DNA of 64,000 nt from Scalesia atractyloides (GCA_947069175.1 CAMTDV010000013.1:57604610-57668609); one strand, 5' to 3'. Shown: positions 1-13,200, counted from the first letter of the stretch. Made by a program: numbers and translations. The notes: generated by a model from the letters alone, not told the origin.

Positions 1-1875
1 GTAAAGGATTGGGGCTATGTACTCACTTGGGATTGCGAAAGTGTTCTTGATCGACGGAATAAACAAAGCTCAAACGTGTCCTGATGTGTCAGATAAATAT
101 GTCAGCGTGTCGGGACTACAAACGGAAGATTGGATAGAATGAAGTCTTATAAACCAAACGAGTGTTGGAACTCATGTGATATGGTTTAAGAAACTTAACA
201 TTTGATTTGGAAAGGACCCTAAGTGATTTTGACCCATTATGTCTTGTTAAGGTAGTTTACGCTACTTTAACGGGTAATTAGCGTAAACACGTGATCAGAT
301 GGTTAAACATGTCCAATGATAAGTCTTAATGCCCAAACATGTTTTGAAATGTCATAACATTAGTTTATATGTCAAAAATTTGGTTGCCTGTTTTATGCGC
401 AAAAGGGCACTTTTGGTCATTTTTTTAAGAACATAGTAGTAACTTATCATAACACTAACCAAACGATGTGACCATAAGGTATAACCTCAGTAGGTTATTC
501 CCTATACAACAATGGTCACAAATATGTTTTTGGTCGGATTCGAAAGTCAAAGGGTGGTCAAGTCCGCTCAACTTACGACCCTAAATAAGCACTAAACTAG
601 AAGTGACGAGTTAAACATGTCAAAATATGTCTAACTAAGTTTATAAAACAGATTTGGTATCAAAACTTGGTGTTTTGATGCCCGAAAATGGTTTCGTTGT
701 AAAATGCACATCATGCACATTTTTGACCGAAACTTTGACTCGTCACTTCGACTAGTAAACGTGGTAATCAGAAGGTGAAATCGTTCGGGATTATAACCTT
801 CGTGATTATGATCACGATCGAAAGTTCAATTGAACTTTGACTTGACCAAAATATGGCCAGAACCAAAAGTCAATCAGAAAGCCAAACTGTTCAATTTTTA
901 GCTCAAACTAGGAAGAGTACTTACTCGTGTTGAAGAACACTTTCAGAACTCAAGATAGGAGGCTTCCAAAGGCTAGAAATAAGCTCCAAGAAGGATAGAA
1001 AGAAGAACTCCACACTTTGCTTTGAAGTGTTTTGAAGTGGAGTGAAAAAAAATATTTTAGGATTAAGGAGGTGATGACAAGTGTCCTCAAGTGTGGATTA
1101 GTGTCTAAACATGTGTCAACACCATATTAAACATGGCAAAGTGGGTGCTAGATGTCAAAAATTGGAGATAGGTGGCAAACTTGGTGAAGAAGCAAAAATA
1201 ATAATTATTATTTTTTGACATTTTTGGCCCTTGGACTTGTATTTTCACTTGTTTGCCATTTTTAACCCTTTTAACCTAATATTTAGGTTATATAAAGGTG
1301 TTAAGACATGTGTAACTTGGATTATGCCCGAAAATGCCGTGGATGTCGGTTCGTTTGGTTGTATGGTTACGCGTTTTGCAAAAATGCGTAAAACGCTTTA
1401 ACGAATACGAAAATGATTGAAATTATGCAATGATTGATATTTTTGCATTCTCATCAATAAAATAAAAGATTTTATTGAATACATAAATATTTAGATTGAT
1501 ACACATGGTTCGTATGTTGGATATGGACCAACAGACTTTCGCTGTTTGACGAAAATAGTCCCTAAACTTGTATAAGCGTGTTTTTGTCATATCTAACGCT
1601 TCAAAACTTATATCTAAGTTATGTAAAGGGTATTTAGGGTATGTATAGCTTATGTCCTTTTTTCGGAGTGTATGCTGCGTTAAACTGACTGCGTTTGAGT
1701 GTTTGTTAACGAATTACTTCCACAAAAAAAAATTGAGGATTCGAAATCGTGCGAGAAATTGAAATTGTGCAAATGTCTTAGATAATTATACAAATTTCGG
1801 AAATAAAACACAAGGTTTCATTGAATATGAAATTGTTTGTAATTGTACAATGATTAAAAAGTCACCAATGTCACA
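1..1875 (-). mobile_element. Partial LTR of the B-type gypsy family
   Basis: The sequence runs parallel to the distal part of both LTRs of element B (from about 26529 and 33749). It begins at the window edge with the shared 'ctatgtactcacttggg' stretch and ends in the same ...aatgtcaca terminus at 1875. Transcription orientation is minus, as inferred from B. It differs from B in two ways. About 300 bp at roughly 1493-1795 is absent from both B LTRs, and the TATA-containing stretch present in B (around 27640) is missing near 1050. The rest of the element lies outside the window, so I cannot tell a solo LTR from the end of a full element. Confidence 0.85.
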
Positions 1876-2400
1876 CAGCAGACCTTTGCTTCAACCGTTT
1901 TTAATCTTCAACAACAGAGCTTATCTTCAACAGACTTTAGACTTGTCTTCAACAGATCTTGTATAACAGACTTTAGCTTAACAGACCTTTGAGTAGCAGA
2001 TGTTGATTCCTTTGCCTTTGGGGGAAAGTATATCTTCTAAGCACTGTTTATTGATGATTAGATGTTTATAGATTATTTTGGCTCTACAATCATTTGTTCT
2101 TTCATAGGGTTCAATAGATCCAACAAAAGGTAATCTTGACGAGAAAACATTACCATGACAAAATCTTAGTTCCCGATAAACATGATGACGATACTGGGCA
2201 TATGGACTAATTACGAGTATATATATATTGGATAAAAAGTATATGTTAACAACTCCTTGATAATAATATATAAAATCCCAGACAAATTATAAGATATATT
2301 TTGAGGTCATTATGGAAATACAATATATTTTATAACCGGTTAAAAAAGATATTATTTTTAAGTAACCGTAAGCTTATATTATCCTAAAATATATTTTGAA
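1876..2400. other. Unassigned AT-rich stretch between LTR fragments
   Basis: No gene is recognisable. The first 140 bases carry loose repeats of an 'acagactttag'-like motif (about five degenerate copies between 1878 and 2000), followed by AT-rich sequence. It could be the flank of the first LTR or the start of another decayed LTR. Nothing more specific can be supported. Confidence 0.4.
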
Positions 2401-3149
2401 AGTTCGGATCCGGCAGGTTTAGACGGAAGTTTGGATAAGATAGAGCTAGTTCGGTAGAAATCTTGTAGGAATAGTCAAATGTAGAAGGATTACATTCATA
2501 CCGAAAGAGCATACATTGTTGAAAGGCTAGATAGAGCATCAGGCAATCTCTCAAGCCAAAACTCTGAAACTTATGAACTTCTAACACATGACACCCTATT
2601 TATATACATGAGATTTGGAGAGGATGACTCATCTGTGAGGATGAGTCATTCATGAGGATGAGTCATTCGTGAGGATGAGTACTCGTCCTCTCGAAATGTG
2701 TCGTCCTCACAAAAGGTATCGTCCTCTCGAAAGTGTCATGGGTTCATATTTCATTCTAAATTATACAATATTCAATACATTCTCTATCTAGCCTATTCGT
2801 ATAGTGGCGGACACACAAAATATGCACTAACATATTTTTTGAAAACCAACAAGATATTAAGTGTGAACTATTCAAGGGATAAACGTATATATATACACAT
2901 GTACATTACGTTCCTACGTATATCTTTACACACTTAGTAAAATACAAGGTTATAAGTATATATACATGTATATATATACGAGGAAATAAAACAAACAATG
3001 GTGACAACCAACGAGATATGAAAAGTAAACAAAGATGATGTTAAAACTATTATTTTTAACAAAGTGTCAAACTAGGGGAAATATATTTATAGTTAAGGAT
3101 AAATATATTTTGATTAACTATTGATTAAGTGAAATGGTAGTACACGATA
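2401..3149 (-). repeat. Probable decayed LTR fragment, minus orientation
   Basis: A TATA-like box on the minus strand (2595-2610, reading TATATAAATAGG) is flanked upstream by clustered 'gaggatgag' repeats and then by their inverted form 'tcgtcctc', an arrangement typical of LTR U3 promoters. Short ORFs here show no recognisable protein. No matching second copy or LTR termini were found in the window, so the element assignment is inference. Confidence 0.4.
2595..2735 (-). promoter_or_regulatory. TATA box with upstream direct and inverted repeats
   Basis: On the minus strand a TATATAAATAGG box at 2595-2610 is preceded by three to four copies of 'gaggatgag(tcat)' at about 2638-2678. Next come three copies of 'cgtcctc' at about 2678-2726, the near-complement of the first set. 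The central gaggatgag/ctcgtcctc pair can fold into a hairpin. This looks like a retroelement U3 enhancer-promoter; no transcription evidence is available. Confidence 0.4.
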
Positions 3150-3660
3150 TAAGAATATCTTTAACTCAAAAGGGTAAACCTTTTGAGTGGGGGCCCAAAC
3201 AAGAAGAAGCCTTCCAAACCAATGCTCCTATTTTTATCCCTACCCGATGGAAACAACAATTTTGTTATATATTGTGATGCCTTAAATCTAGGCCTTAGTT
3301 GTGTTCTCATGCAAAGAGACAAAGTTCTACTCTCTGCTTCAAGACAACTGAAAATCCACGAAAAGAACTACACAACTCATGATCTTAAGTTATGTACCGT
3401 CGTTTTCACCCTAAAAATGGAGACACTACCTCTAAGGTACCAAGTGTGGGGTTTTCACTGACCACAAAAGTCTCCAAAATATCTTCAACTAGAAGGAACT
3501 GAACATGAGACAACAACATTGGGTCAAAAGATCGTTACCATCCTAGTAAAACGAACGTTGTGGCTAACGCACTTAGTCGTAAGGAACGTGTCAAACTTCA
3601 TTTGGTTCTGGTCCAATTTGATATCTAAATGCGTATTCTCCAAGCCCAACATACTTAGGT
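3150..3660 (+). pseudogene. Gypsy relic A, left part: RNase H and start of the integrase region
   Basis: Translating + from about 3156 gives the KPFEWGPKQEEAF motif at the RT/RNase H junction. Then come an RNase H core (SLPDGNNNFVIYCDA), a Leu-Ser-Arg-Lys-Glu stretch and a sequence parallel to the ILQAQHT stretch of element B's pol. Frameshifts and stops break it repeatedly. The reading resumes at 14272 after element N, whose target duplication interrupts it at 3656-3660. RT, protease and gag are missing on the left, where similarity begins abruptly at about 3150. Family: chromovirus of the Tekay kind, judged by similarity to element B. Confidence 0.85.
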
Positions 3661-6600
3661 TGTCACACCCCCATATTATCCCTTTTGCATCAGAGCAGGG
3701 CGTGAACCGAATGGCATCTTCATCGCACAGCGGAAGCAGACGTGATGGCTAAGGTTTCTACTAAATGAACGCCCGCTAACTACTCGAATTCCCATGGGTT
3801 CCACTATTCCAACCGTGCCATACTTGATATCATAACCTGGAAAAAAACATGCGAAAAGTCAACATAAAGTTGGCTAGTTCATAGTTTGTCTGTTTTTGTT
3901 TCAAATGAATCATAAAACATTTGAAAGTCTTGCATTCGAAAAAACCAGTTTGTGGGACCATAATATCCCAAAGCATTTGAAATGTCATATCTGTATAACA
4001 GTATTGAAATGTTTTCCATGTTGTTTGCAAATCCATGCAGATAACTATTATGTTTATAAGCCGGTGATAAAATGTTTCCAATCGTATCAGTAAATAAACC
4101 GGTATTGAAATCACAGTATGTAGTTTTCCTATGGAATCTAAGGATCAATCAGTAGGTAATACACTGACCTATGCGCCATAAGTAAGTAACCAACCCGAGA
4201 CAACTTTGACATCATTGGGATCACAAAAGCACTCCTAACCGGTTAACTTACCAGGAGTGGAGCGTGTCTCAAACTTGATAGATCTATACCTTTTGCACCT
4301 TGGTCACTACGTGATTAATGGTTACTATTCTTATCATCCTACTTACGCACATTGATCTGCTATAACCTAATCCCATAGCTACATACCAATTGTTATAATT
4401 CGGTGTTATTGGGTCTAGCCCATGTTTTCTTGATTTTGGGCCTAGCCCATGTTTCTTGTCATTGGGCCTAGCCCATGTTTTCTTGTTATTGGGCCTCGCC
4501 CATGTTATAAATAAAATTGGGGCCTCACCCCTAGTTGTGACTATGACAATCCCGTCACTAGTCATAAAACTCATGCATGTTTCGAAAAGCTTTGTATAGC
4601 TGTGAAAATCGGTAAGTTTAGTCTAAACCTTTCGTAAACCATTTGTGTTTAGTGAAATTTGTTTGTAACATGGTTTAGAAATATACGATTTTCGTTTATC
4701 GAAACGTTGTGTTCTTTTGCAAAACTTGCATGTCTTTCCACCCCCGAAAACATTTATAAAAATGTAAAATGGTAAAAAGTGGGGGTTATGAACTCACCTG
4801 GATAATCCAGTGCAAAGCTAGCATAAATGCCATTTCCATAGTGTTGTCTCCACAACTTGACTTGCTAGCATGCAAACTAGTGTATTCCTAAAATGGAATA
4901 ACTTGTAAGTTTCTAAGAATGACGTAGCTATACTACGTTATACCGAGCTCTACCGAATCGTTAAACCTACGATTCTATGAATGTGTCATTGTCTTTACTC
5001 GGTTAACCAATCTATGGTTTCTTAGAATTGTCTTAGTTTTCGAGCGACTTGAAATATATGTTTACATCTAAACATAACTATATTTCATGAATCATAACTA
5101 CTTCGTAGTTTTCGTAAGACATGTTGTATATATACTTGTCTATATATCCGTATAAATAATACATTTCGTACTCGCGTAAGAGTCTGGCGTATCGTGTCGC
5201 ACTTCGTTAGACGTTGAAATCAGATATAAAAAATATATATTGTTATAATATCATTCGAAAGTATTCATACGTGTTCGCGTCGTCGACGTTAGAAATATAT
5301 ATAATTATATTTATTTTATAAAAGTATTCAACGCCACGACATTTGAATACATATAATATTTTTGTAATTACGATTTCCGAATTCTGACATTTGAAATAAT
5401 ACTCGCTTTGTATTCGTCTTGTAAAAGCGTTTCGGAAATATTGGCGTTCGAAATAAATATAACAATATACTTATTTTATGACATTGTTCGAATAATTTTA
5501 TCGAGGTTTGAAATCAAATTCCCGAATTCGACTTTGAATTAAACATAGATACATATCATTTATCTTGTAGTCGTTTGCCGTACGTTTGTTATCTTGAAAT
5601 CGCGTTCGTGGAAAGGTTTTCGGCTCGAGGTTTTGAACGTTTAAATTAGCGTCGTCAAATAAATATTTCTATATTTATTTATTTTTTGTAGTTATCGCTT
5701 GAATCGGACGCTTTGTCTTTGAAATACTACGCGTTTCGTATTACGGATTTTACGAAAATGGGGCAGAGTTTCCTCTGTTTTTGGACGATCCCGACAATAC
5801 TAGTTGTCGATTTATTATCAAAACACAACCTGCAAACTCGCAAACAAACAGTATATATGGTTTTTCGTCGTGATTGAAACGTGGTTTTTGTCGAATAGAA
5901 ATCCGTTTTATATTTAACGCCGATTATAATTCCGATTTATATATTTAACTAAAGCCGGTTCGATTTTTAATTAATAATTATTCGAAGGTAACGCACGTCT
6001 ACTTAATTATTTACTTTTAGTTATGGCGATAATTAATCGTTTACGGGTCGGGTCGAGCTCGGTTTCGCGATAATTAAATATTCATAATTATAAACTAATA
6101 TAATTAACTTTCGCGTCGTAATTAATATTTACCGTGTCGTGGGTTGACCCGTTGACGATTTGACCAGGTTTGACTCGTGTTGACCGGGTTTGACCCGTTG
6201 ACTACGTTGACTTTGGTTGACCAAACCGTACCGAACACCGAACCTGAAACAAGCAGTTAGATCTTTTAAACCGAAAGCAAACTCAAATCAAATCAAAAAC
6301 TGTAATACCGAAACCGAACCGGAAACCCGTTGACCGTTGTTTTGACTGGGTTGACCCGAACAGATAACTGAACCGAGGGGAAACCGGGACTGAACCACGC
6401 CGACCCGACTGAACCGGAGTGACTAAACACCGCCGCCGCCGTCTTTGGCCACAACCACCTGCACTACCGCCGTTGGCCAGCCACTGTGCCGCCGACCGCG
6501 GCTTGTTTCTGCCATCAAATCTAAATCAGAACCGGAGTCTAATCAAACCAAAATAACCCACCGTTATCACCGCCGCCATCGTCAGTCGAGTCCCCACCAT

Positions 6601-7759
6601 CGCCGTCGCCCGCCGGAGGCGACGGCAGCTGCCGCCATCGATCGAACCCCACCACCGCCGTTGGAACCTCAACCCGAACATCGCCGCTGCCGTCTTTCCT
6701 TTCTCTCTCTCTTCCCGTCTCTATCTCTCTCTATGCTCTGCCTGATCTGTATGTATATATATGCGGTGTGTGTGTGAGTTTAAAGGAGAGGTGGTTTGCC
6801 GTGTGGTGTGTAGCCGGAGGGGGGTGATCGGAGACATGGGTCGCAGAGGTCACCGGAATCCGGTGACCGGATTCAAACAGGAGAGAGGGGCAGAGAGTTT
6901 TGTGTGAAGGGGGCTAGGGTTTTGAATGTGAAATGAGGGAAAAAGAAGCTTAAATACTAGGGTTTTGATTAGTGGGTTGGGCCCAAGGCCCGTTAATCGT
7001 GTATTCAAGCCCAAATACATATCTCAAGCCCGCTATCGAAATCCGAACATCATAAAATGTTTATTTGGAGCCTACACGTGTGAAATTCAAGTCGCGTGTC
7101 GGTTACGACGCGTAAATCCGTCGGTTGCGTTAAAATTACGTATCTCGCTACGGTTACCGTTTATAGTCCGTTTTTCGATCCAAGCATTGTTATTTATCGA
7201 AGTTTATTCGTCTAGACTCAAAAATGTTTTAAATTATATCGGGGGTCGGGTTTTGAAGCGTAATCCGTTTGTTGCGATAATAATCGAATAGTTGCCCTGT
7301 TTGTCGTTTTTTGATCCGTTTTTCGTTCTGGTCTCAACCACGAGTAGTAAAATTTGAAAATGAAGCCAACTATATCATAATATATTAATATCGAGCGTAT
7401 CTCGCGTCCGTTGCTTCTATTTCGTTGTCGGTGCGTTTCGAGTTTCCACATAACTTCCGTGTTGTGCTTTGCGACGCTTAACGATTTAAATTTATCACAT
7501 AATTATAACGGTACTACAAATACAAGTACAAAATTCGTATTTTTAGACGTTGTCAGTATTTGTTCGCATCAGTTCGCTTATCATTCAAATGCGCGTTTAT
7601 TGTTCTCGACTATCGCCATATCGCATAACGTGAAGCAAGTAGACGTTCCTAGGCTTTCCAGAGGCCTGATCGAGTTAATTTACGTCTAATTACGGCAATC
7701 ATGATAGTATTACTGTTTGTTATGCGCTTGATTACAACCGAAAAATGCCGATTGTCACA
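3661..7759 (-). repeat. Element N, 3' LTR (left copy)
   Basis: A 4.1 kb LTR. In sense (minus) orientation it starts TGTGACAA and ends GGTGTGACA. It holds four copies of a 'ttgggcctagcccatg' unit at about 4405-4505, against two in the sister LTR. Near 6420-6760 the + strand is CCG/CTCT-rich and gives a proline-rich ORF that I regard as chance. A TATA-like TATTTAAG on the minus strand near 6953 and another AT box near 4515 are candidate promoters; I cannot choose between them. Confidence 0.9.
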
Positions 7760-7769
7760 TTCTCCCCTT
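7760..7769 (-). other. Polypurine tract of element N
   Basis: The + strand reads ttctcccctt, so the minus strand reads AAGGGGAGAA, directly abutting the start of the 3' LTR. This is the plus-strand priming site expected in gypsy elements. It is preceded in sense orientation by 'aaatttcgagacgg', a sequence common just before the PPT of Tekay-type elements. Confidence 0.85.
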
Positions 7770-10144
7770 GTTATAAAAAATCCGTCTCGAAATTTAAGTT
7801 ATGCTATCTCCTTATGTTCTTGTCATGCGTAGATAAGTATTAAAAATACCCAGGTAAATAACCATGTAATCGCATCGAGACTTGTCTGGATTATATGAAT
7901 ATAATGTCTTACTACAACAACATGAACCCACTGGTTCAACTGAATCTGTTTTCAGAATTGATGTCAAGTGAACGAAACGTAATGACATGGTCACCAATGT
8001 GACTGAGTTTACATGTGTCATACAAATGAGAATCTCGACAATAAATTTCCAAGACGTTCACAATCTGTAAATGAATTTCATAAACAATAGAAATTTCTAC
8101 CAACGGAAACTAGCGTTGGTTGTTGGATTGGTGAGACTTAGAATCAACAAGCTCAACTGAATTAGAAACATGATGATGATTTGTTAACTTTTCGAACCAT
8201 AAGTTAACACTATTGAATTGCAAGGATACACCGAATTACAACCGAAGTTAGTGTATCATTGTCTTAATACATAGTTGCATTAAGACCACTTTCAATGATT
8301 AGCCCAAGCTACAAGTTTATTCCGACGCCACAAGGCGTCATAGCCATTGAAATAATTCAATAATAGCGGTGATCTAACAAATTCACCGTCTTTACAACAA
8401 AAGTTCAATCAAGTAAGTCTGAATATTTGTTCCATAGGATTTTCAACTGAAAATGAAAGAACAAATAAATATAAATTTTTTGGTCGCTCGTGGAAGAACA
8501 ATAAATATCCCAAAATTTTCGACCGATATTGAAAGAATCCGTTAAGAGGTACACTAAAATAGACCATAAAGTTGTGTACGGTCTCCTTAATACACGATTC
8601 TATTAAGGATTTTTTAAGAAAATGATCCAACAAGGGGATTTAAAAATGAATAACTAATCAAATAATTAAATTCGTACATGAATTGTGAAAGCGATGTCAG
8701 GCAAGCTTCAACTAGTGTAACGCCATCACAAGGTGTCGTAACCAATTAATGACTTAGCAAGGGTGCAGACTGAACCAATCTACTATGATTCAAAATAAAT
8801 GAATTGCTTGTTGATATTACTTTGAATATGACGGCTTCAATCCATCATATGAAATCCTTGAATTGAATTTTGTATATACAGTGAGCAAGTTCAAACAACT
8901 GAACTTGGTTTGACATAATCCAATAATAAATACATGATTCGAACAAAAAGTTTTGATATGGTTACTACGAAAACCCATGTATGCAACTTGAAAAGAAAAT
9001 GAAATTTCAATAATTCGTTGACTCGATATCAAGGAGTCAATATTCACAATAGAGCTGGTCATCTAGATCACAAAGCAAAAATTTTTAGCATGGCGAACCA
9101 ACTTTGAACGACTGATGTAATGACCATTTGAAGTGAAGAGCCCGATGGCCTCCACGTACCCACTTAACCACATGCGTAGCAACAAAGCATGCGTATCGTA
9201 TAAGTTTGTCAAGAAATGATGCAATAGTTGTTTCGCTAATCAAGAAAGAATTTTCCGTGACACAATGATCGTTATGAGGAGTAGAGGTATGCAAACTTAC
9301 TCATTATATGTAAATTTGAAATTCCAATATAAGGGATTCGAGGACTTTACCTGGTATTTCCTGTGATGACTTATTGTTTCGTAACATTACCACCGAATGC
9401 GGTATATGGCGTAACCGTCATTACTGAAGTAGGGGGAATGCTATGACGTGTGACTTCTTTTTGCAGCGCCAATTGTTGTGATTACCATTGTAATAAGTAC
9501 CGACTGTTATGAATTCTCGTTTGAACATACCTCAACGTTGTTCGTGTCGCTTACAGGACCACGTGACAAATTGCCGCATTCTGGTCGGTAGTTCTCCCCC
9601 TGACGGGATTAGCATCATTGTCGTAATGTCGTGTTTCCTCAAGGCCGCGCCTTGAAAGTCGTATGTGATGTACTTCAACATCTGTTACCGTATCGTTTAA
9701 GTTTCATGTATATTTTCACACTAGCGTTTTGTTTTGTGTAGGATACCTACTCGGGTACATAAAATAACAGTGACAATATATGTAATGTGTTTGTCCGAGC
9801 TAATAATCATGGTTCCTACGTGCTGGCCTTTAATGAATATTGACATAAGTTTTCAAAAGGTCTTAAATGCCTGTTGTCAAAACTCTCAAAGTTTTGCTTA
9901 CAATATGTAATGTTTTCTGTACCATGTATCGAACACAACACTAGTGTATGATTAAAAATCATATTGTTGACTTAATGTTTTCGGCCACGGTTGGAACTCA
10001 TATTCAAGTGCTAGGCGTTCTGTATGTATTCAAGTCTTATTGATCTAATGTCCCTAAAGGAACGTGAGGTTAAAGCCTATGTATCTCCACAGAAACCTAT
10101 CTGTTATCAAGCCAGGTTTGATACCTAATTCGCTAAAGCCTATA

Positions 10145-10267
10145 GCTCTGATACCACTCTGGTATCAGAGCGGGTTTGATACCTAGTTCGCTAGAACCTA
10201 TGGCTCTGATACTACTCTAGTATCAGAGCGGGTTTGATACCTAGATCGCTAGAACCCTCTGATACCA
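10145..10267 (-). other. Primer binding site of N plus two palindromic PBS-like duplicates
   Basis: The functional site is 10257-10267 (minus strand TGGTATCAGAG, initiator tRNA-Met), three bases from the LTR. Immediately inside it are two copies of a 58-bp unit. Each holds a PBS-like sequence and its inverse separated by ctc: arms 10145-10156 and 10160-10171, perfect; arms 10203-10214 and 10218-10229, sharing one substitution. A third, partial 'ggtttgatacc' repeat lies upstream near 10114. Only the site next to the LTR is in the standard place. Confidence 0.8.
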
Positions 10268-10270
10268 CTC

Positions 10271-13200
10271 TGTCACACCCCCATGTTTCCCTTTCGCATC
10301 AGATCGGGGCGTGAACCGAATGGCATCTTCATCGCACAGCGGAAGCAGACGTGATGGCTAAGGTTTCTACTAAATGAACGCCCGCTAACTACTCGAATTC
10401 CCATGGGTTCCACTAGTCCCACTGTGCCATACTTGATATCATAACCTGAGAAAGAACATGCGAAAAGTCAATATAAAGTTGGCGAGTTCATAGTTTGTCT
10501 GTTTTTGTTTCAAATGAATCATAAAACATTTGAAAGTCTTGCATTCAAAAAAACCGGTTTGTGTGATCATAATATCCCAAAGCATTTGAAATGTCATATC
10601 TATATAACAATATTGAAATGTTTTCCATGTTGTTTGTAAAGCCATGCAGATAACTATTATGTTTATAAACCGGTGATAAAATGTTTCCAATCGTATCTGT
10701 AAATAAACCGGTATTGAATTCATAGTATGTAGTTTTCCTATGGAATCTAAGGATCAATCAGTGTGTAGGTAATACACTGACCTATGCGCCATAAGTAAGT
10801 AACCAACCCGAGACAACTTTGACATCATTGGGATCACAAAAGCACTCCTAACCGGTTAACTTACCAGGAGTGGAGCGTGTCTCAAACTTGATAGATCTAT
10901 ACCTTTTGCACCTTGGTCACTACGTGATTAATGGTTACTATTGTTATCATCCTACTTACGCACATTGATCTATTATAACCAAATCCCATAGCTACATACC
11001 AATTGTTATAATTCTGTGTTATTGGGCCTAGCCCATGTTTTCTTGTTATTGGGCCTCGCCCATGTTATAAATAAAATTGGGGCCTCGTGCCTAGTTGTGA
11101 CTATGATAATCCCGTCACTAGTCATAAAACTCATGCATGTTTCGAAAAGCTTTGTATAGCTGTGAAAATCGGCAAGTTTAGTCTAAACCTTTCGTAAACC
11201 ATTTGTGTTCAGTGAAATTTGTTTGTAACATGGTTTAGAAATATATGATTTTCGTTTATCAAAACATTGTGTTCTTTTGCAAAACTTGCATGTCTTTCCA
11301 CCCCCGAAAACATTTATAAAAATGTAAAATGGTAAAAAGTGGGGTTATGAACTCACCTGGATAATCCAGTGCAAAGCTAGCATAAATGTCATTTCCATAG
11401 TGTTGTCTCGACAACTTGACTTGCTAGCATGCAGTCTAGTGTATTCCTAAAATGGAATAACTTGTAAGTTTCTAAGAATGACGTAGCTATACTACGTGAT
11501 ACCGAGCTCTACCGAATCGTTAAACCTACGATTCTATGAATGTGTCATTGTCTTTACTCGGTTAACCAATCTATGGTTTTCTTAGAATTGTCTTAGTTTT
11601 CGAGCGACTTGAAATATATGTTTACATCTAAACATAACTATATTTCATGAATCATAACTACTTCGTAGTTTTCGTAAGACATGTTTTATATATACTTGTC
11701 TATATATCCGTATAAATAATACATTTCGTACTCGCGTAAGAGTCTGGCGTATCGTGTCGCACTTCGTTAGACGTTGAAATCAGATATAAAAAATATATAT
11801 TGTTATAATATCATTCGAAAGTATTCATACGTGTTCGCTCGTCGACGTTAGAAATAAATATAATTATATTTATTTTATAAAAGTATTCAACGCCACGACA
11901 TTTGAATACATATAATATTTTTGTAATTACGATTTCCGAATTCTGACATTTGAAATAATACTCGCTTTGTATTCGTCTTGTAAAAGCGTTTCGGAAATAT
12001 TGGCGTTCGAAATAAATATAACAATATACTTATTTTATGACATTGTTCGAATAATTTTATCGAGGTTTGAAATCAAATTCCCGAATTCGACTTTGAATTA
12101 AACATAGATACATATCATTTTTCTTGTAGTTGTTTGCCGTACGTTTGTTATCTTGAAATCGCGTTCGTGGAAAGGTTTTCGGCTCGAGGTTTTGAACGTT
12201 TAAATTAGCGTCGTCAAATAAATAAATATATCTATATTTATTTATTTTTTATAGTTATCGCTTTAATCGGACGCTTTGTCTTTGAAATACTAAGCGTTTT
12301 GTATTACGGATTTACGAAAATCGGGCAAAGTTTCCTCTGTTTTTGGACGATCCGACAATACTAGTTGTCGATTTATTATCAAAACACAACCTGCAAACTC
12401 GCAAACAAAAAATATATATATGGTTTTTTCTTCGTGATTGAAACGTGGTTTTTGTCGAATACAAATCCGTTTTATATTTAACGCCGATTATAATTCGGAT
12501 TTATATATTTAACTAACGCCAGTTCAATTTTTAATTAATAATTATTCGAAGGTAACACACGTCGACTTAATTATTTACTTTTAGTTATGGCGATAATTAA
12601 TCGTTTACGAGTCGGGTCGAGCTCGGTTTCGCGATAATTAAATATTAATAATTATAAACTAATATAATTAACTTTCGCGTCGTAATTAATTTTTATTGAG
12701 TCGTGGGTTGACCCGTTGACCAGGTTTGACTCGTGTTGACCGGGTTTGACCCGCTGACTACATTGACTTTGGTTCACCAAACCGTACCAAACACCGAACC
12801 TGAAACAAGTAGTTTGATCTTTTAAACGGAACCGAAAGTAAACTCAAATCGAATCAAAAAATGTAATACCGAAACCGAACCGGAAACCCGTTGACCATTG
12901 TTTTGACTGGGTTAACCCGAACCGAAAACTGAACCGAGGGGGAAACCGGGACTAAACCGGAGTGACTAAACACCGCCGCCGCCGTCTTTGGCCACAACCA
13001 CCTCCACTACCGCTGTCGGCCAGCCACTGTGCCGCCGACCGCGCTTGTAGCTGCCGTCAAATCTAAATCGGAACCGAAGTCTAGTCAAACCAAAACCTGA
13101 ACCAAAATAACCTACCGTTATCGCCGCCGCCATCGTCAGTCGTGTCCCCACCACCGCCGTCGCCCGCTGGAGGCGACGGCTGCTGCCGCCATCGATCGAA

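Larger units (their letters stand above)
7760..10270 (-). other. Internal region of element N without recognisable protein genes
   Basis: About 2.5 kb lies between the LTRs. ORFs on either strand do not exceed 81 codons and show no gag zinc knuckle, protease, RT or integrase motifs. A short motif is duplicated loosely: 'cgccacaaggcgtc' near 8332 and 'cgccatcacaaggtgtc' near 8724. Such an element would depend on proteins from related autonomous copies; that is inference. Confidence 0.7.

Noticed and set aside
6445..6777. A 110-codon Pro/Arg-rich + strand ORF
   Set aside because: It lies in the CCG/CTCT-rich part of LTR N, antisense to the element. The sister LTR has stops in the same frame, giving only a 63-codon piece at 13142.
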